64,000 nucleotides of DNA from Thiohalobacter sp. IOR34 (GTDB taxonomy: Bacteria > Pseudomonadota > Gammaproteobacteria > Thiohalobacterales > Thiohalobacteraceae): contig NZ_CP128988.1 of assembly GCF_030406045.1 (NCBI RefSeq), positions 1,523,438 through 1,587,437 on the forward strand, given 5' to 3'. The notes beneath the pieces were generated by a model. The model had not been told where the DNA came from. It saw nothing but the letters and a program-made list of their open reading frames with translations, and ran no database searches. Shown piece after piece: positions 27,256 to 35,711 of the stretch (position 1 is the stretch's first letter; each line of letters begins with the position of its first letter). The position numbers and the translations under genes are program-made.

Positions 27256-28115
27256 ACGAACCGCTGCTGCTCTGCACCGACCTGGACCGCACCCTGCTGC
27301 CCAATGGCGTGCAGCCCGAATCCCCCGGCGCCCGCGAGCGCTTCGCCGGGCTGGCCCGGGAACCGGGCATCACCCTGGTCTATGTCACCGGCCGTCACCG
27401 GGAACTGGTGCAGAACGCGATCAGCAGTTACCGGCTGCCCCAGCCCGCCTATGCGATCACCGACGTCGGCACCCGCATCTACCGCATCAGTGACGGCGAC
27501 TGGCAACCCTGGCCGGAATGGGAGCAGGAGATCGACGGCGACTGGGGCGGCCTGGGCCATGCCGAGCTGCGCGAGCTGTTCCGCGACCTGCCCGACCTGC
27601 AATTGCAGGAGGTCAGCAAGCAGAACACCCACAAGCTCAGCTTCTACGTGCCCCTGTATGCCGACCGCGAGGCCCTGCAGGCGGTGATGCAGGTGCGGCT
27701 GGCGGAGCACGGGGTGCGCGCCAGCCTGATCTGGAGCATCGACGAACCGGCGGCCATCGGCCTGCTGGACGTGCTGCCGGAACGCGCCACCAAGCTGCAC
27801 GCCATCGAGTTCCTGGCCGGCAAACTGGGCATCCCGCGACAGGCCACCCTGTTCGCCGGCGACAGCGGCAACGACCTGCCGGTGCTGGCCAGCGCCCTGC
27901 CCTCGGTGCTGGTCGCCAATGCCAGCCCCGAGGTGCGCGAGGCGGCCCGGGCCCAGGCGGAAATGGCCGGCCATGGCGACGCCCTGTACGTCGCCCGTGG
28001 CGGCTTCCTCGGCATGAACGGCAACTACAGCGCCGGCATCCTCGAGGGCCTGGCCCATTTCCACCCCGGCCTCGCCACCGGCCTGGCCGAGACGGGAGGC
28101 GCGGCGGCTTCATGA
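27252..28115 (+). CDS. spp: Sucrose-6-phosphate phosphatase
   Basis: Removes phosphate from sucrose 6-phosphate. The 287-residue HAD hydrolase begins LLLCTDLDRTLLPNG, the full D-x-D-x-T nucleophile motif that is degenerate in the preceding SPS, and has the later acidic motif FAGDSGNDLPVL plus the cap segment. The ATG overlaps the sps stop by ATGA, and the TGA overlaps the next start in the same way. With sps it forms the standard two-step sucrose synthesis route. Confidence 0.93.
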   Translation: MNEPLLLCTDLDRTLLPNGVQPESPGARERFAGLAREPGITLVYVTGRHRELVQNAISSYRLPQPAYAITDVGTRIYRISDGDWQPWPEWEQEIDGDWGGLGHAELRELFRDLPDLQLQEVSKQNTHKLSFYVPLYADREALQAVMQVRLAEHGVRASLIWSIDEPAAIGLLDVLPERATKLHAIEFLAGKLGIPRQATLFAGDSGNDLPVLASALPSVLVANASPEVREAARAQAEMAGHGDALYVARGGFLGMNGNYSAGILEGLAHFHPGLATGLAETGGAAAS

Positions 28116-29008
28116 GCACCGCGCTTGCAGGGCGGCCGGTGCTGTTCGGGGAAGTGCTGTTCGACCGCTTCCCCGGCGGCGAGACGGTGCTCGGTGGCGC
28201 GCCCTTCAACGTCGCCTGGCACCTGCAGGCCTTCGGCGCCCGGCCGCTGATGATCTCCCGCATCGGCGACGACCCGCTGGGTGCGCGCATCCGCGACACC
28301 ATGCATGCCTGGGGCATGGACGACAGCGGCATCCAGCTCGACCGTATGCACCCCACCGGCACCGTGGACGTGCACATCGAGGACGGCGAACCGCGGTTCG
28401 ACATCGTCCAGCACCGCGCCTGGGACTACATCGACGCCGACCGGCTGCCGGCCCTCGACCAGACTGCCCTGCTCTATCACGGCTCTCTGGTGCTGCGCAG
28501 CCAGGCTTCCCGCCAGGCCCTGCACACCCTCCTCCAGCGGCTCGACGCCCCGGTATTCATCGACGTCAACCTGCGCCCGCCCTGGTGGGAGGCGGATGAG
28601 GTCCACGAGCGGCTGCACGCCGCCCGCTGGGCCAAGCTCAACGAGGACGAACTGGCGCTGCTGGCACCACCCGGCGCGGATCTCGAGGCCCGCGCCAGGG
28701 CGCTGCTGCGCCGGCACGACCTGGAGCTGCTGATCACCACCCGCGGCGCCGCCGGCGCCCTGGCCCATCATCGCGACGGCCGACGGCTTCAGGTCTCGCC
28801 GCCGGCGACCGACAACCTGGTGGACACGGTCGGTGCCGGTGACGCCTTTGCGACGGTCTGCATCCTCGGTCTGCTCCACGGCTGGCCCCTGGAACAGACC
28901 CTGCAGCGGGCCCAGGCCTTCGCCAGCGCGGTGGTCGGCATCCGCGGTGCCACCCCCGGCGACCCCGACTTCTATACGCCGTTCAGAAAGGACTGGAAGC
29001 TGACGTGA
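28112..29008 (+). CDS. Fructokinase (PfkB/ribokinase family)
   Basis: Phosphorylates fructose released by sucrose synthase. The 298-residue frame carries the PfkB signatures GGAPFNVAWHLQAFGA near the N-terminus and DTVGAGDAFATVCILGLLHG, with the catalytic Asp in GAGDAF, near the C-terminus. Overlaps spp by ATGA and sus by GTGA. Its location between spp and sus is that of fruK in the sps-spp-fruK clusters of methylotrophs and nitrifiers. Confidence 0.92.
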   Translation: MSTALAGRPVLFGEVLFDRFPGGETVLGGAPFNVAWHLQAFGARPLMISRIGDDPLGARIRDTMHAWGMDDSGIQLDRMHPTGTVDVHIEDGEPRFDIVQHRAWDYIDADRLPALDQTALLYHGSLVLRSQASRQALHTLLQRLDAPVFIDVNLRPPWWEADEVHERLHAARWAKLNEDELALLAPPGADLEARARALLRRHDLELLITTRGAAGALAHHRDGRRLQVSPPATDNLVDTVGAGDAFATVCILGLLHGWPLEQTLQRAQAFASAVVGIRGATPGDPDFYTPFRKDWKLT

Positions 29009-31434
29009 CACCGAACACTCCACCGCCATCGACCGAGGCCCTCAGGGAGTACCTGCAGAGCGAACGCAGCAACGCCCACCGCGTGCTGCATCACTTCCTC
29101 AGCGAGGACCGGCATTTCCTGCTGCGCAGCGATCTGCTCGATGGCTTCGAGGCGCTGTGCGCCAGCGAGGGCGGCGAGGTGCTGCGCCACACGGCGCTGG
29201 CCGCCGTCCTGCAGATCAGCCAGGAGGCGGCGCTCGACGCCCAGTGGTTCTGTCTGGCGCTGCGCCCGCGCATCGGCCGCTGGAGGTACCTGCGCATCCA
29301 CCTGGAGACCATGGAGGCGGAAGACATCCCGGTCAGCGAATTCCTGCGCTTCAAGGAACGCCTGGTGGAAGGCAGCGAACCTGCGGAATGGACGCTGGAG
29401 GTCGACCTGGAACCCTTCTCCCGCGAATTCTTCAAGCCCACCGAGACGCGCTCCATCGGCCGTGGCGTGGAGTTCCTCAACCGCCGCCTGTCCAGCCGGC
29501 TGTTCGAGGAAAAGGGCAAGGGCCAGCAGCGCATGCTCGACTTTCTCAGCATGCACGCCTACCGCGGCCGGGCGCTGATGCTGAACGGCAGGATCACCAG
29601 CGTCTCCGACCTGCGCCGCGCCCTGCGCAGCGCCGACCGGCTGCTCGCCCAACATGAACCCGACACCCCCTGGGACAGGCTGCAAAGCGAGCTGGTGACG
29701 CTCGGCTTCGAGGCCGGCTGGGGCTGCGACGCGGCGCGCATCCGCGACAGCATGCAGCTGCTGCTGGATATCCTCGAGGCGCCCTCGCCGGACGCCCTGG
29801 AGACCTTTCTCGGCCGCATCCCGATGATCTTCTCGCTGGCCATCCTCTCGCCGCACGGCTGGTTCGGCCAGTCACAGGTGCTCGGCCGGCCGGACACCGG
29901 GGGGCAGGTGGTCTACATCCTCGACCAGGTGCGGGCCCTGGAAAAGGAGATGACCCAGCGCCTCAGTGAACAGGGACTGGACATCAAGCCCGACATCGTG
30001 GTCGTCACCCGCCTGATTCCAGAGGCGGAGGGCACCAGCTGCGACCAGCGCCTCGAATCCATCGCCGGCACCGAGTACGCACGCATCCTGCGCGTGCCCT
30101 TCCGCGAACCCTCGGGCGAGGTGGTACCGCAATGGATCTCGCGCTTCGAGATCTGGCCCTGGCTGGAACAGTTCGCGCTGGATGCTGAACGCGAGCTGCT
30201 GGCCGAACTCGGCGGCCGCCCCGACCTGGTGATCGGCAACTACTCGGATGGCAACCTGGTCGCCACCCTGCTGGCCCAGCGCCTGGGCGTCACCCAGTGC
30301 AACATCGCCCATGCCCTGGAAAAGACCAAGTACCTCTATTCCGATCTCTACTGGCGCGAGAACGAGGCCCAGTATCACTTCTCCGCCCAGTTCACCGCGG
30401 ACCTGATCGCCATGAACACCGCGGACTTCATCATCACCAGCACCTACCAGGAGATCGCCGGCACCGACGAGAGCGTCGGCCAGTATGAGAGCTATGCCGC
30501 CTACACCCTGCCCGACCTGTACCGCGTGGTGTACGGCATCGATCCCTTCGACCCCAAGTTCAACATCGTCTCCCCCGGTGCCGACCCCGACGTCTATTTC
30601 CCGGCGGCCGACCGGGAACGGCGCCTGGTGCATCTGCAGGACGAGATCGGCGAGCTGATCGACGGACGGGAGACGGCCGAGGACATCCGCGGCGTGCTCG
30701 CCGATCCGGGCAAGCCGCTGCTGTTCACCATGGCGCGCATGGACCGGATCAAGAACATCACCGGCCTGGTGGAATGGTATGCCAGGGATCCCGAACTGCG
30801 GCAGGCGGCCAATTTGCTGGTGATCTCCGGTCATGTCGACCCCGGCCGCTCGGACGATGCCGAGGAACGCGACCAGATCGAGCGCATGCATACGCTGATG
30901 GACGAACACGGCCTGGACGGCGAGGTGCGCTGGCTGGGCCGGCATCTGGAAAAGGATCTGGCCGGCGAACTGTACCGGGTGGTGGCCGACCGGCGTGGCG
31001 CCTTCGTCCAGCCGGCCCTGTTCGAGGCCTTCGGCCTGACCGTGGTGGAAGCCATGAGCAGCGGCCTGCCGACCTTCGCCACCTGTTTCGGCGGCCCGCT
31101 GGAGATCATCGAGGACGGCGTCTCCGGCTTCCACATCGACCCCAACCACGGTGAGGAAGCGGCCCGCCGCATGGCCGGGTTCTTCGCCCGCTGCCACGAG
31201 GAACCGGCCTACTGGGACCGGCTGTCGGCCGGCGCGCTGGAACGGGTCGCGGCCCGCTACACCTGGAAGCGCTATGCCGAACGGATGATGACCCTGTCGC
31301 GGGTCTATGGCTTCTGGCGCTACGTCACCGATCTGGAACGCTCCGAGACGCGCCGCTATCTGGAGATGTTCTATGCCCTGCAATACCGCCCGCTGGCCGA
31401 TGCGGTACGCAGCGGCGGCACCCTGGGACGCTGA
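29005..31434 (+). CDS. sus: Sucrose synthase
   Basis: Reversibly converts sucrose + UDP (or ADP) into NDP-glucose + fructose. 809 residues, the usual length, with a GTG start overlapping the fructokinase stop. The N-terminal regulatory part is about 260 residues; the GT4 core begins SLAILSPHGWFGQSQVLGRPDTGGQVVYILDQVRAL and includes QCNIAHALEKTKYLYSDLYW, the R-K pair region FTMARMDRIKNITGLVEWY and the donor motif ALFEAFGLTVVEAMSSGLPTFAT. With sps, spp and fructokinase it makes a complete synthesis-and-use module, likely for compatible-solute or carbon-storage sucrose. The gene ends 38 bp before a REP array. Confidence 0.94.
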   Translation: MTPNTPPPSTEALREYLQSERSNAHRVLHHFLSEDRHFLLRSDLLDGFEALCASEGGEVLRHTALAAVLQISQEAALDAQWFCLALRPRIGRWRYLRIHLETMEAEDIPVSEFLRFKERLVEGSEPAEWTLEVDLEPFSREFFKPTETRSIGRGVEFLNRRLSSRLFEEKGKGQQRMLDFLSMHAYRGRALMLNGRITSVSDLRRALRSADRLLAQHEPDTPWDRLQSELVTLGFEAGWGCDAARIRDSMQLLLDILEAPSPDALETFLGRIPMIFSLAILSPHGWFGQSQVLGRPDTGGQVVYILDQVRALEKEMTQRLSEQGLDIKPDIVVVTRLIPEAEGTSCDQRLESIAGTEYARILRVPFREPSGEVVPQWISRFEIWPWLEQFALDAERELLAELGGRPDLVIGNYSDGNLVATLLAQRLGVTQCNIAHALEKTKYLYSDLYWRENEAQYHFSAQFTADLIAMNTADFIITSTYQEIAGTDESVGQYESYAAYTLPDLYRVVYGIDPFDPKFNIVSPGADPDVYFPAADRERRLVHLQDEIGELIDGRETAEDIRGVLADPGKPLLFTMARMDRIKNITGLVEWYARDPELRQAANLLVISGHVDPGRSDDAEERDQIERMHTLMDEHGLDGEVRWLGRHLEKDLAGELYRVVADRRGAFVQPALFEAFGLTVVEAMSSGLPTFATCFGGPLEIIEDGVSGFHIDPNHGEEAARRMAGFFARCHEEPAYWDRLSAGALERVAARYTWKRYAERMMTLSRVYGFWRYVTDLERSETRRYLEMFYALQYRPLADAVRSGGTLGR

Positions 31435-31471
31435 ACCCGCCGCGCAAACCGGCCGGGCTTTTGATCGACCT

Positions 31472-31867
31472 CATCGCGGCCTGGAGGCCGCTCCTACGAG
31501 GGAACAAATCGCGCTGGGCGGGCCTTTGATCGGCCTCATCGCGGCCTGGAGGGCGCTCCTGCGATGAACAAATCGTGCTGGTCGGGCCTCTGAACGACCT
31601 CATCGCGGCCTGGAGGCCGCTCCTACGAGGGAACAAATCGCGCTGGGCGGGCCTCTGAACGACCTTATCGCGGCCTGGAGGCCGCTCCTACGAGGGAACA
31701 AATCACGCCGGGCGGGCCTTTGATCGGCCTTATCGCGGCCTGGAGGCCGCTCCTACGATGAACAAATCACGCTGGGCGGGCCTCTGAACGACCTTATCGC
31801 GGCCTGGAGGCCGCTCCTACAAGGGCCTGGCCAGCTCAATCGTAGGAGCGGCCTCCAGGCCGCGATT
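31472..31867. repeat. Tandem REP array with a 65-bp period
   Basis: Six head-to-tail copies of a unit of 64-66 bp starting with atcgcggcctggaggccgct at 31472, 31538, 31602, 31667, 31732 and 31796, followed by one inverted REP at about 31841-31867. The unit spacers (such as cgagggaacaaatcgcgctg and gggcgggcct) are nearly identical between copies. Located just after sus, where the hairpins may stabilise or terminate the long sucrose mRNA. Confidence 0.9.
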
Positions 31868-31919
31868 CAGGTGAAAACCGCGTCACCGCCTGACGCCGGC
31901 ACCGAGCCGGTTTCTCCCC

Positions 31920-32483
31920 TCAGTCCTGGTAGCGGCCATAGCCGGGGATATGGATCTCATGCTCGCTGAAGGAACCCTGATCGGCCCGGGTATGGCAGGC
32001 GTCGCAGTTGCTCAACGAGCGCACCCTGGAATTGCCGCTGACCAGGCGCTGCGGTATCTCGCGATGCTCGTGGCGGAAGTAGGGCAGCTCGCTGATCCGC
32101 AGCGGTGGCTCCTTCATGCCGCGCAGCATCTTGTTGCTGACGCGGTAGTTGCTGCGCCCGGCGGCGGCATCGAGCAGATAGTTCAGGATGATCGTCCGCT
32201 CCCTCTCCGGCAGTTCGGCATTCTCGCCAAAGTGGTCGTCGAGTGCCGCCATCAGCCGCTCCCAGGAAGGCGCGGGTAGCAGCCCGGGGGGATAGGCCAT
32301 GTGGCAGCTTCCACACTCCTCCCGATAGAGGCGGTTGTCCACCACCGCCACCCCGGGAGGGGCGGCAGCGCCCCAGGACCGGCGGAAGAAACCCTCGTCG
32401 TCATCGTCTCCCAGCGCAATGCCGGTGAAACCCGCGGCGGCCATGGCGATGCCGGCCAGGCCCAGTGCCAATCTGGTTTTCAT
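31920..32483 (-). CDS. Dihaem cytochrome c (DHC type)
   Basis: A secreted cytochrome of about 187 residues with two CxxCH sites, CGSCH (residues 57-61) and CDACH in the C-terminal third. After a signal peptide (LALGLAGIAMAAAGFTGIALG) come an acidic stretch and the domain typical of DHC, the dihaem partner of the sphaeroides haem protein SHP: YREECGSCHMAYPPGLLPAPSWERLM... LSNCDACHTRADQGSFSE. The ATG at 32483 has GGAG eight bases upstream; the ATG at 32489 is too close to it. It is the last gene of the operon, 31 bp after the SHP gene. DHC is thought to pass electrons from membrane cytochrome b to SHP. Confidence 0.85.
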   Translation of the reverse strand: MKTRLALGLAGIAMAAAGFTGIALGDDDDEGFFRRSWGAAAPPGVAVVDNRLYREECGSCHMAYPPGLLPAPSWERLMAALDDHFGENAELPERERTIILNYLLDAAAGRSNYRVSNKMLRGMKEPPLRISELPYFRHEHREIPQRLVSGNSRVRSLSNCDACHTRADQGSFSEHEIHIPGYGRYQD

Positions 32484-32514
32484 CTTCATCTCTCCTCTTC
32501 ATTCGATCCAACGG

Positions 32515-32940
32515 CTATAGCCGGGACAGATAACTCAGGATGTCGCCCTTCTCCTGCGGCGTGCACAGCCGCCCGAGGGTCCACTTGCAGTTGCGGCGGA
32601 ACCACTTTTCGATCTTGCGGCGATCGGTCAGCCGCTGCGGATTGACCGAGGGCGCCATGGGTTCGATCAGCTTGCCGGTGCGCGCGTGCCGGCCCTTGCT
32701 GCGCAGGTCCCGGCTGTGGCAACTGGTGCAGGAACGAGGCGTGCCGCTCCCGGCATCGACCTGACGCTGCATCCACAGCGTCTCGCCCCGGCTGGCGCTG
32801 AACGCCGCTGCGCCCTGGGCACGGTATGCGTCGAGCAGCTCGCCGACGGCGTCGGCCCGGCCGGTACCCGGCAGCAGGCTGGCGAGCAGCAGGGCGGCAA
32901 GCACCCCGGCCCTGGTCGTCCGAATTGGTTTCTGCATCAT
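32515..32940 (-). CDS. SHP-type monohaem cytochrome c (DUF1924)
   Basis: A 141-residue exported cytochrome with one CTSCH site (residues 71-75) after a signal peptide (AGVLAALLLASLLPGTGRA). The DUF1924 hallmarks are GETLWMQRQVDAGSGTPRSCTSCHSRDL and the C-terminal FRRNCKWTLGRLCTPQEKGDILSYL. In SHP of Rhodobacter sphaeroides the sixth haem ligand is an Asn that leaves on reduction so that oxygen or NO can bind; the RRNC segment is the candidate here. GGAG lies seven bases before the ATG. Its start overlaps the end of the interrupted b561-dihaem fusion gene by ATGA. Confidence 0.85.
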   Translation of the reverse strand: MMQKPIRTTRAGVLAALLLASLLPGTGRADAVGELLDAYRAQGAAAFSASRGETLWMQRQVDAGSGTPRSCTSCHSRDLRSKGRHARTGKLIEPMAPSVNPQRLTDRRKIEKWFRRNCKWTLGRLCTPQEKGDILSYLSRL

Positions 32941-34391
32941 CTCGTCACTCCAGGTATTGACCCTTGTTGATGAATTCCAGGGGCCGCGGATGAAATCAGC
33001 CTGTAAGGCGCCAGGGAAATCGCGCCGGCGGTCTTCCCCCCTGGGATGCGCATGGCACCGTCCTCGAACCAGCCCTGCTCCGCGTCGAGGTGGCAGGCAT
33101 CACAGTTGTAGCGGCCGTTGACCTGTGGCTGCCGCCACACGGCGTCCGCAATCGCGCCGTGCTTGTCCTTCCAGTACGGCGTCTCGGTGATGCGTTGCGG
33201 CGTGCTCTCCGCAGGCAGGCGGTGCAGGATCTTCCAGGCCGCCTCGGTGGCGGTCCGTTCCGCGGCATGGCGCAGCGCATAGCCCTTCAACCGACGGACG
33301 GTATCCGCATCCAGCACCAGATCCTCGCCAAAATGCGCCGCCTGGTTTTCCAGCAGCCGTTGCCAGGAACGGCCAGGCAGCAGGCTCGGATGGTAGGCCA
33401 GATGACAGGCACCGCACTCCTCCTGCCACAGCGGATCCTGCGCCAGCGCGCGGCCGGCGAAGGGCAGATAGGGCCGCTCCGCGGTCTGGGTAAAATAGCC
33501 CTGCAGCCACCAGGCGCCGAACAGCAGCATCGCAACCGCCATCAGCAGGGCGAGACCGGCGCGGGACCGGCTGTCGGCCGCCGCCTCCCCCTCTCGCAGG
33601 GGCTTGAAGCCGGTGATCATGGCCAGCGGCAGGTTCTCCCGCTGCAGCCGGCTCTCGACCAGCACCCCGGCCAGGTGCAGCAGCACCAGGGCCAGCATCG
33701 ACCAGGCCAGACCCTGGTGCAGGCTGTGGAAGAGGTGCCCCGCCCCGAAACCGAGGATGCCCGCCAGGGGCCCGTGGCGTTCCTCCGCGCCTAGCCCGGA
33801 TATTGCACCAAGGCGGCGCGCATGGATGGGGTTCGTGCTGTAATACAGGGACGATATGGCCATGAAAGGCCCCTTGGGCGGGTTTACAGTTTGTGCCTAT
33901 TCGATGTCAGGCCGAATCTGGCTTCGCATCTTGGGTGATCCTCCTCAAGCCATAGCAACGGCTATGACTTTTCGGACGATCACCCAAGCTGCTTTGCCAG
34001 CCTCGCCCTGAGCATCGAATCCTTGGTGCAATATCCGGGCTAGGGTCAGGAGGCCGGTGATGCCGATCAGGATGCCGAGCCCCAGCATGGCGAACACCGC
34101 CCAGCTCCCGGCCGGGTTGTGTCCCGGATGACGCCGGGCGCGCCCCCGCAGCAAGGCCTTGAGATAGTCCAGCACGGCACCCGGGCCGTAGAGGAAGTCC
34201 CGGAAGCGGGCATGGCGGCCGCCGATGACGCCCCACAGCAGGCGGAACAGCAGCAGAGCGCTGAAGAGATAACCGGCGAGCAGGTGCAGGTGCAGGGTCT
34301 GGTCGCTGCGCAGCAGCCAGGCCAGGGTGAAGCTGGCCGCCAGCGCCCAGTGGAACAACCTCAGCGGCGCATCCCAGACCCGGATCTGCAT
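32937..34391 (-). pseudogene. Cytochrome b561-dihaem cytochrome c fusion, interrupted by a 245-bp MITE
   Basis: Reading from the ATG at 34391, the N-terminal part (34044-34391) is a b561-type membrane domain (LRLFHWALAASFTLAW, HLHLLAGYLFSALLLFRLLWG, HNPAGSWAVFAMLGLGILIGITGLLTL). The C-terminal part (32937-33790) resumes with GAEERHGPLAGILGFG, the third and fourth b561 spans (HSLHQGLAWSMLALVLLHLAGVLVE), one more membrane span and a DHC-like dihaem domain with CGACH and CDACH. Between them sits the MITE at 33795-34039 plus one CTAG duplicate. Removing 249 bp joins the two halves in frame (T-L-G-A-E-E). As it stands, translation from the start hits a stop inside the element at about 33945. The intact protein would be about 404 residues. 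Confidence 0.85.
33795..34039. mobile_element. 245-bp MITE (copy 1), YTAG target duplication
   Basis: Perfect 19-bp terminal inverted repeats (cccggatattgcaccaagg at 33795-33813 and its complement at 34021-34039), flanked by CTAG on both sides (33791-33794 and 34040-34043). Coding capacity is absent. It interrupts a cytochrome gene. A second copy of identical length lies at 46958-47202. Confidence 0.9.
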
Positions 34392-34415
34392 GGCGGCCAC
34401 CCTGCTTCCCCTGCC

Positions 34416-35066
34416 TCAGGCGCCGGGTTCGGCCGGCTTGTTGCCGGTGATCATGGCCCGCACCAGGTTCTCGCCGTGCAACCGACTGCTGACGATGACG
34501 CCGGCGATGTGCAGGAAGACCAGGAACAGCGTGAAGTTGGCGAAGAACTCGTGCAGTTCCTCCAGGACCTCATGCGCCATGCCGCCCTCTTTCCCGAACG
34601 CCTCGTCGTCATCGTCGTCCGCGTCGACGCGGATCAGCCGCCCCTGATCGGCGGCGGCCGTGTGCAGGGCGGCGCCTTCGGCCTGCACGGCGGCCGCATC
34701 GTCCATGAGCAGCCCGGTGCCCACGGTAAGTCCCAGGCCGAGCAGCAGCAGGATGACCATCACCCCGCCGGCGGGGTTGTGCCCCAGGTAGCGCTTCGGC
34801 CGGCCAGAGCCCAGTGATTTCAGATAGGCGACGATCTCCCGCGGCGGGTAGATGAAATCGGCGAAACGGGCGTGCCGACTGCCGATGAACCCCCAGACAA
34901 TGCGGAACACCAGCAGGCCGGTGATCAGATAGCCAGCATAGAGATGGATCTGGAGCAGCTCGTCGCCGCTCAGGTAGGCCACCAGGAAGCCGATGACCAG
35001 CGTCCAGTGGAACAGCCGGATCAGCGGATCCCACACCCTGATCTGTTGCGTGTCGTTGTCAGTCAT
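34416..35066 (-). CDS. Cytochrome b561-type membrane protein with acidic insert
   Basis: A 216-residue di-haem b-type cytochrome, paralogous to the N-terminal domain of the interrupted gene downstream. Histidines in LIRLFHWTLV, LLQIHLYAGYLIT, HNPAGGVMVI and VFLHIAGVIVSSR are the likely haem ligands on four spans. Between spans three and four is an acidic loop (RVDADDDDDEAFGKEGG) that is absent from the paralogue. GGAG lies eight bases before the ATG. First gene of the operon b561 - b561/dihaem fusion - SHP - DHC, which matches the DHC/SHP clusters known in other proteobacteria. Confidence 0.88.
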   Translation of the reverse strand: MTDNDTQQIRVWDPLIRLFHWTLVIGFLVAYLSGDELLQIHLYAGYLITGLLVFRIVWGFIGSRHARFADFIYPPREIVAYLKSLGSGRPKRYLGHNPAGGVMVILLLLGLGLTVGTGLLMDDAAAVQAEGAALHTAAADQGRLIRVDADDDDDEAFGKEGGMAHEVLEELHEFFANFTLFLVFLHIAGVIVSSRLHGENLVRAMITGNKPAEPGA

Positions 35067-35156
35067 CCTTCATTCTCCTCTGCCTGGATTTTTCCGAACC
35101 GGAAGACAGTGTATCTCCAGCCTGGGTACAGACTACGCCGGCAAGCTGAAATCACC

Positions 35157-35234
35157 CTGAAACCAGGCTGAATCCAAACTGAAAATCCGCGGCAGGCGAT
35201 GCGACAGCGGCAACCGGATTCAGCCTGGTTTCAG
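35157..35234. promoter_or_regulatory. Perfect 19-bp inverted repeat between divergent cytochrome and two-component operons
   Basis: The sequence ctgaaaccaggctgaatcc at 35157-35175 is repeated exactly in inverted form at 35216-35234, 40 bp apart. Each arm contains two ctga(a) half-sites about 11 bp apart, the spacing expected for an OmpR-family regulator, and additional ctgaa-like elements lie at 35146 and 35178. This is the likely operator of the response regulator encoded at 35686, controlling both directions. Confidence 0.65.
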
Positions 35235-35336
35235 CTCGGCGGACTAGACTTCCGGGTACAATTCAGGGCATCGGGATGCGGAGACCGCCATGCACCTTGA
35301 GCACATTGACCGGCAAGGGAGGCTGAGCGACCTGCC

Positions 35337-35711
35337 ATGAGAACCTCGCTGCTGCTTGCAGCCGCACTTGCCGCCCTGCTGCTGGGCCTGGCCGCCCTGT
35401 GGCTCACGAGAGAGAACGACGCGGAGCATGGGCCGGACGAAGGGAGGCCGGCCGCCGGCCACGGCATTCCCGCCAGTGGCGACAGCGGCCCTCTGCCCCT
35501 GCAGGAACTCGTCCGGCGGCTGCACCTGCCGCCGGATACCCGTATTCTGGAGATCGAGCGCAAGCAAGGTGACGGACGACTGCTCTACGAAATAGAACTG
35601 CTCACCCCGGACCAGCGGGTGTACGAGCTCCTCGTCGATCCCCGCTCGGGCGAGGTGCTGGAACAGGAAGAAGAAGAGGACGGCGATGCGTTTGCTGCTG
35701 GTGGAAGATGA
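35337..35711 (+). CDS. Secreted PepSY-domain protein
   Basis: A 124-residue protein with a signal or anchor helix (LLLAAALAALLLGLAALWL) and a PepSY domain (RLHLPPDTRILEIERKQGDGRLLYEIELLTPDQRVYELLVDPRSGEVLEQ), ending in an acidic run. PepSY proteins encoded beside a two-component system commonly act in the periplasm as modulators of the sensor. It overlaps the response regulator by 26 bp, so the three genes are co-translated. Confidence 0.82.
   Translation: MRTSLLLAAALAALLLGLAALWLTRENDAEHGPDEGRPAAGHGIPASGDSGPLPLQELVRRLHLPPDTRILEIERKQGDGRLLYEIELLTPDQRVYELLVDPRSGEVLEQEEEEDGDAFAAGGR

Noticed and set aside
29872..31383. A 503-codon minus-strand frame opposite sus
   Set aside because: Antisense shadow; sucrose synthase motifs on the plus strand are complete.
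31472..31867. Possible CRISPR array (regular 65-bp spacing)
   Set aside because: The sequences between the hairpins are nearly identical rather than unique, repeats are self-complementary REPs, and no cas gene is near.
33863..33945. Treating 32937-33863 and 33945-34400 as two independent genes
   Set aside because: The N-terminus of the first and the C-terminus of the second are MITE sequence; after removal of the element the two halves form one continuous protein.
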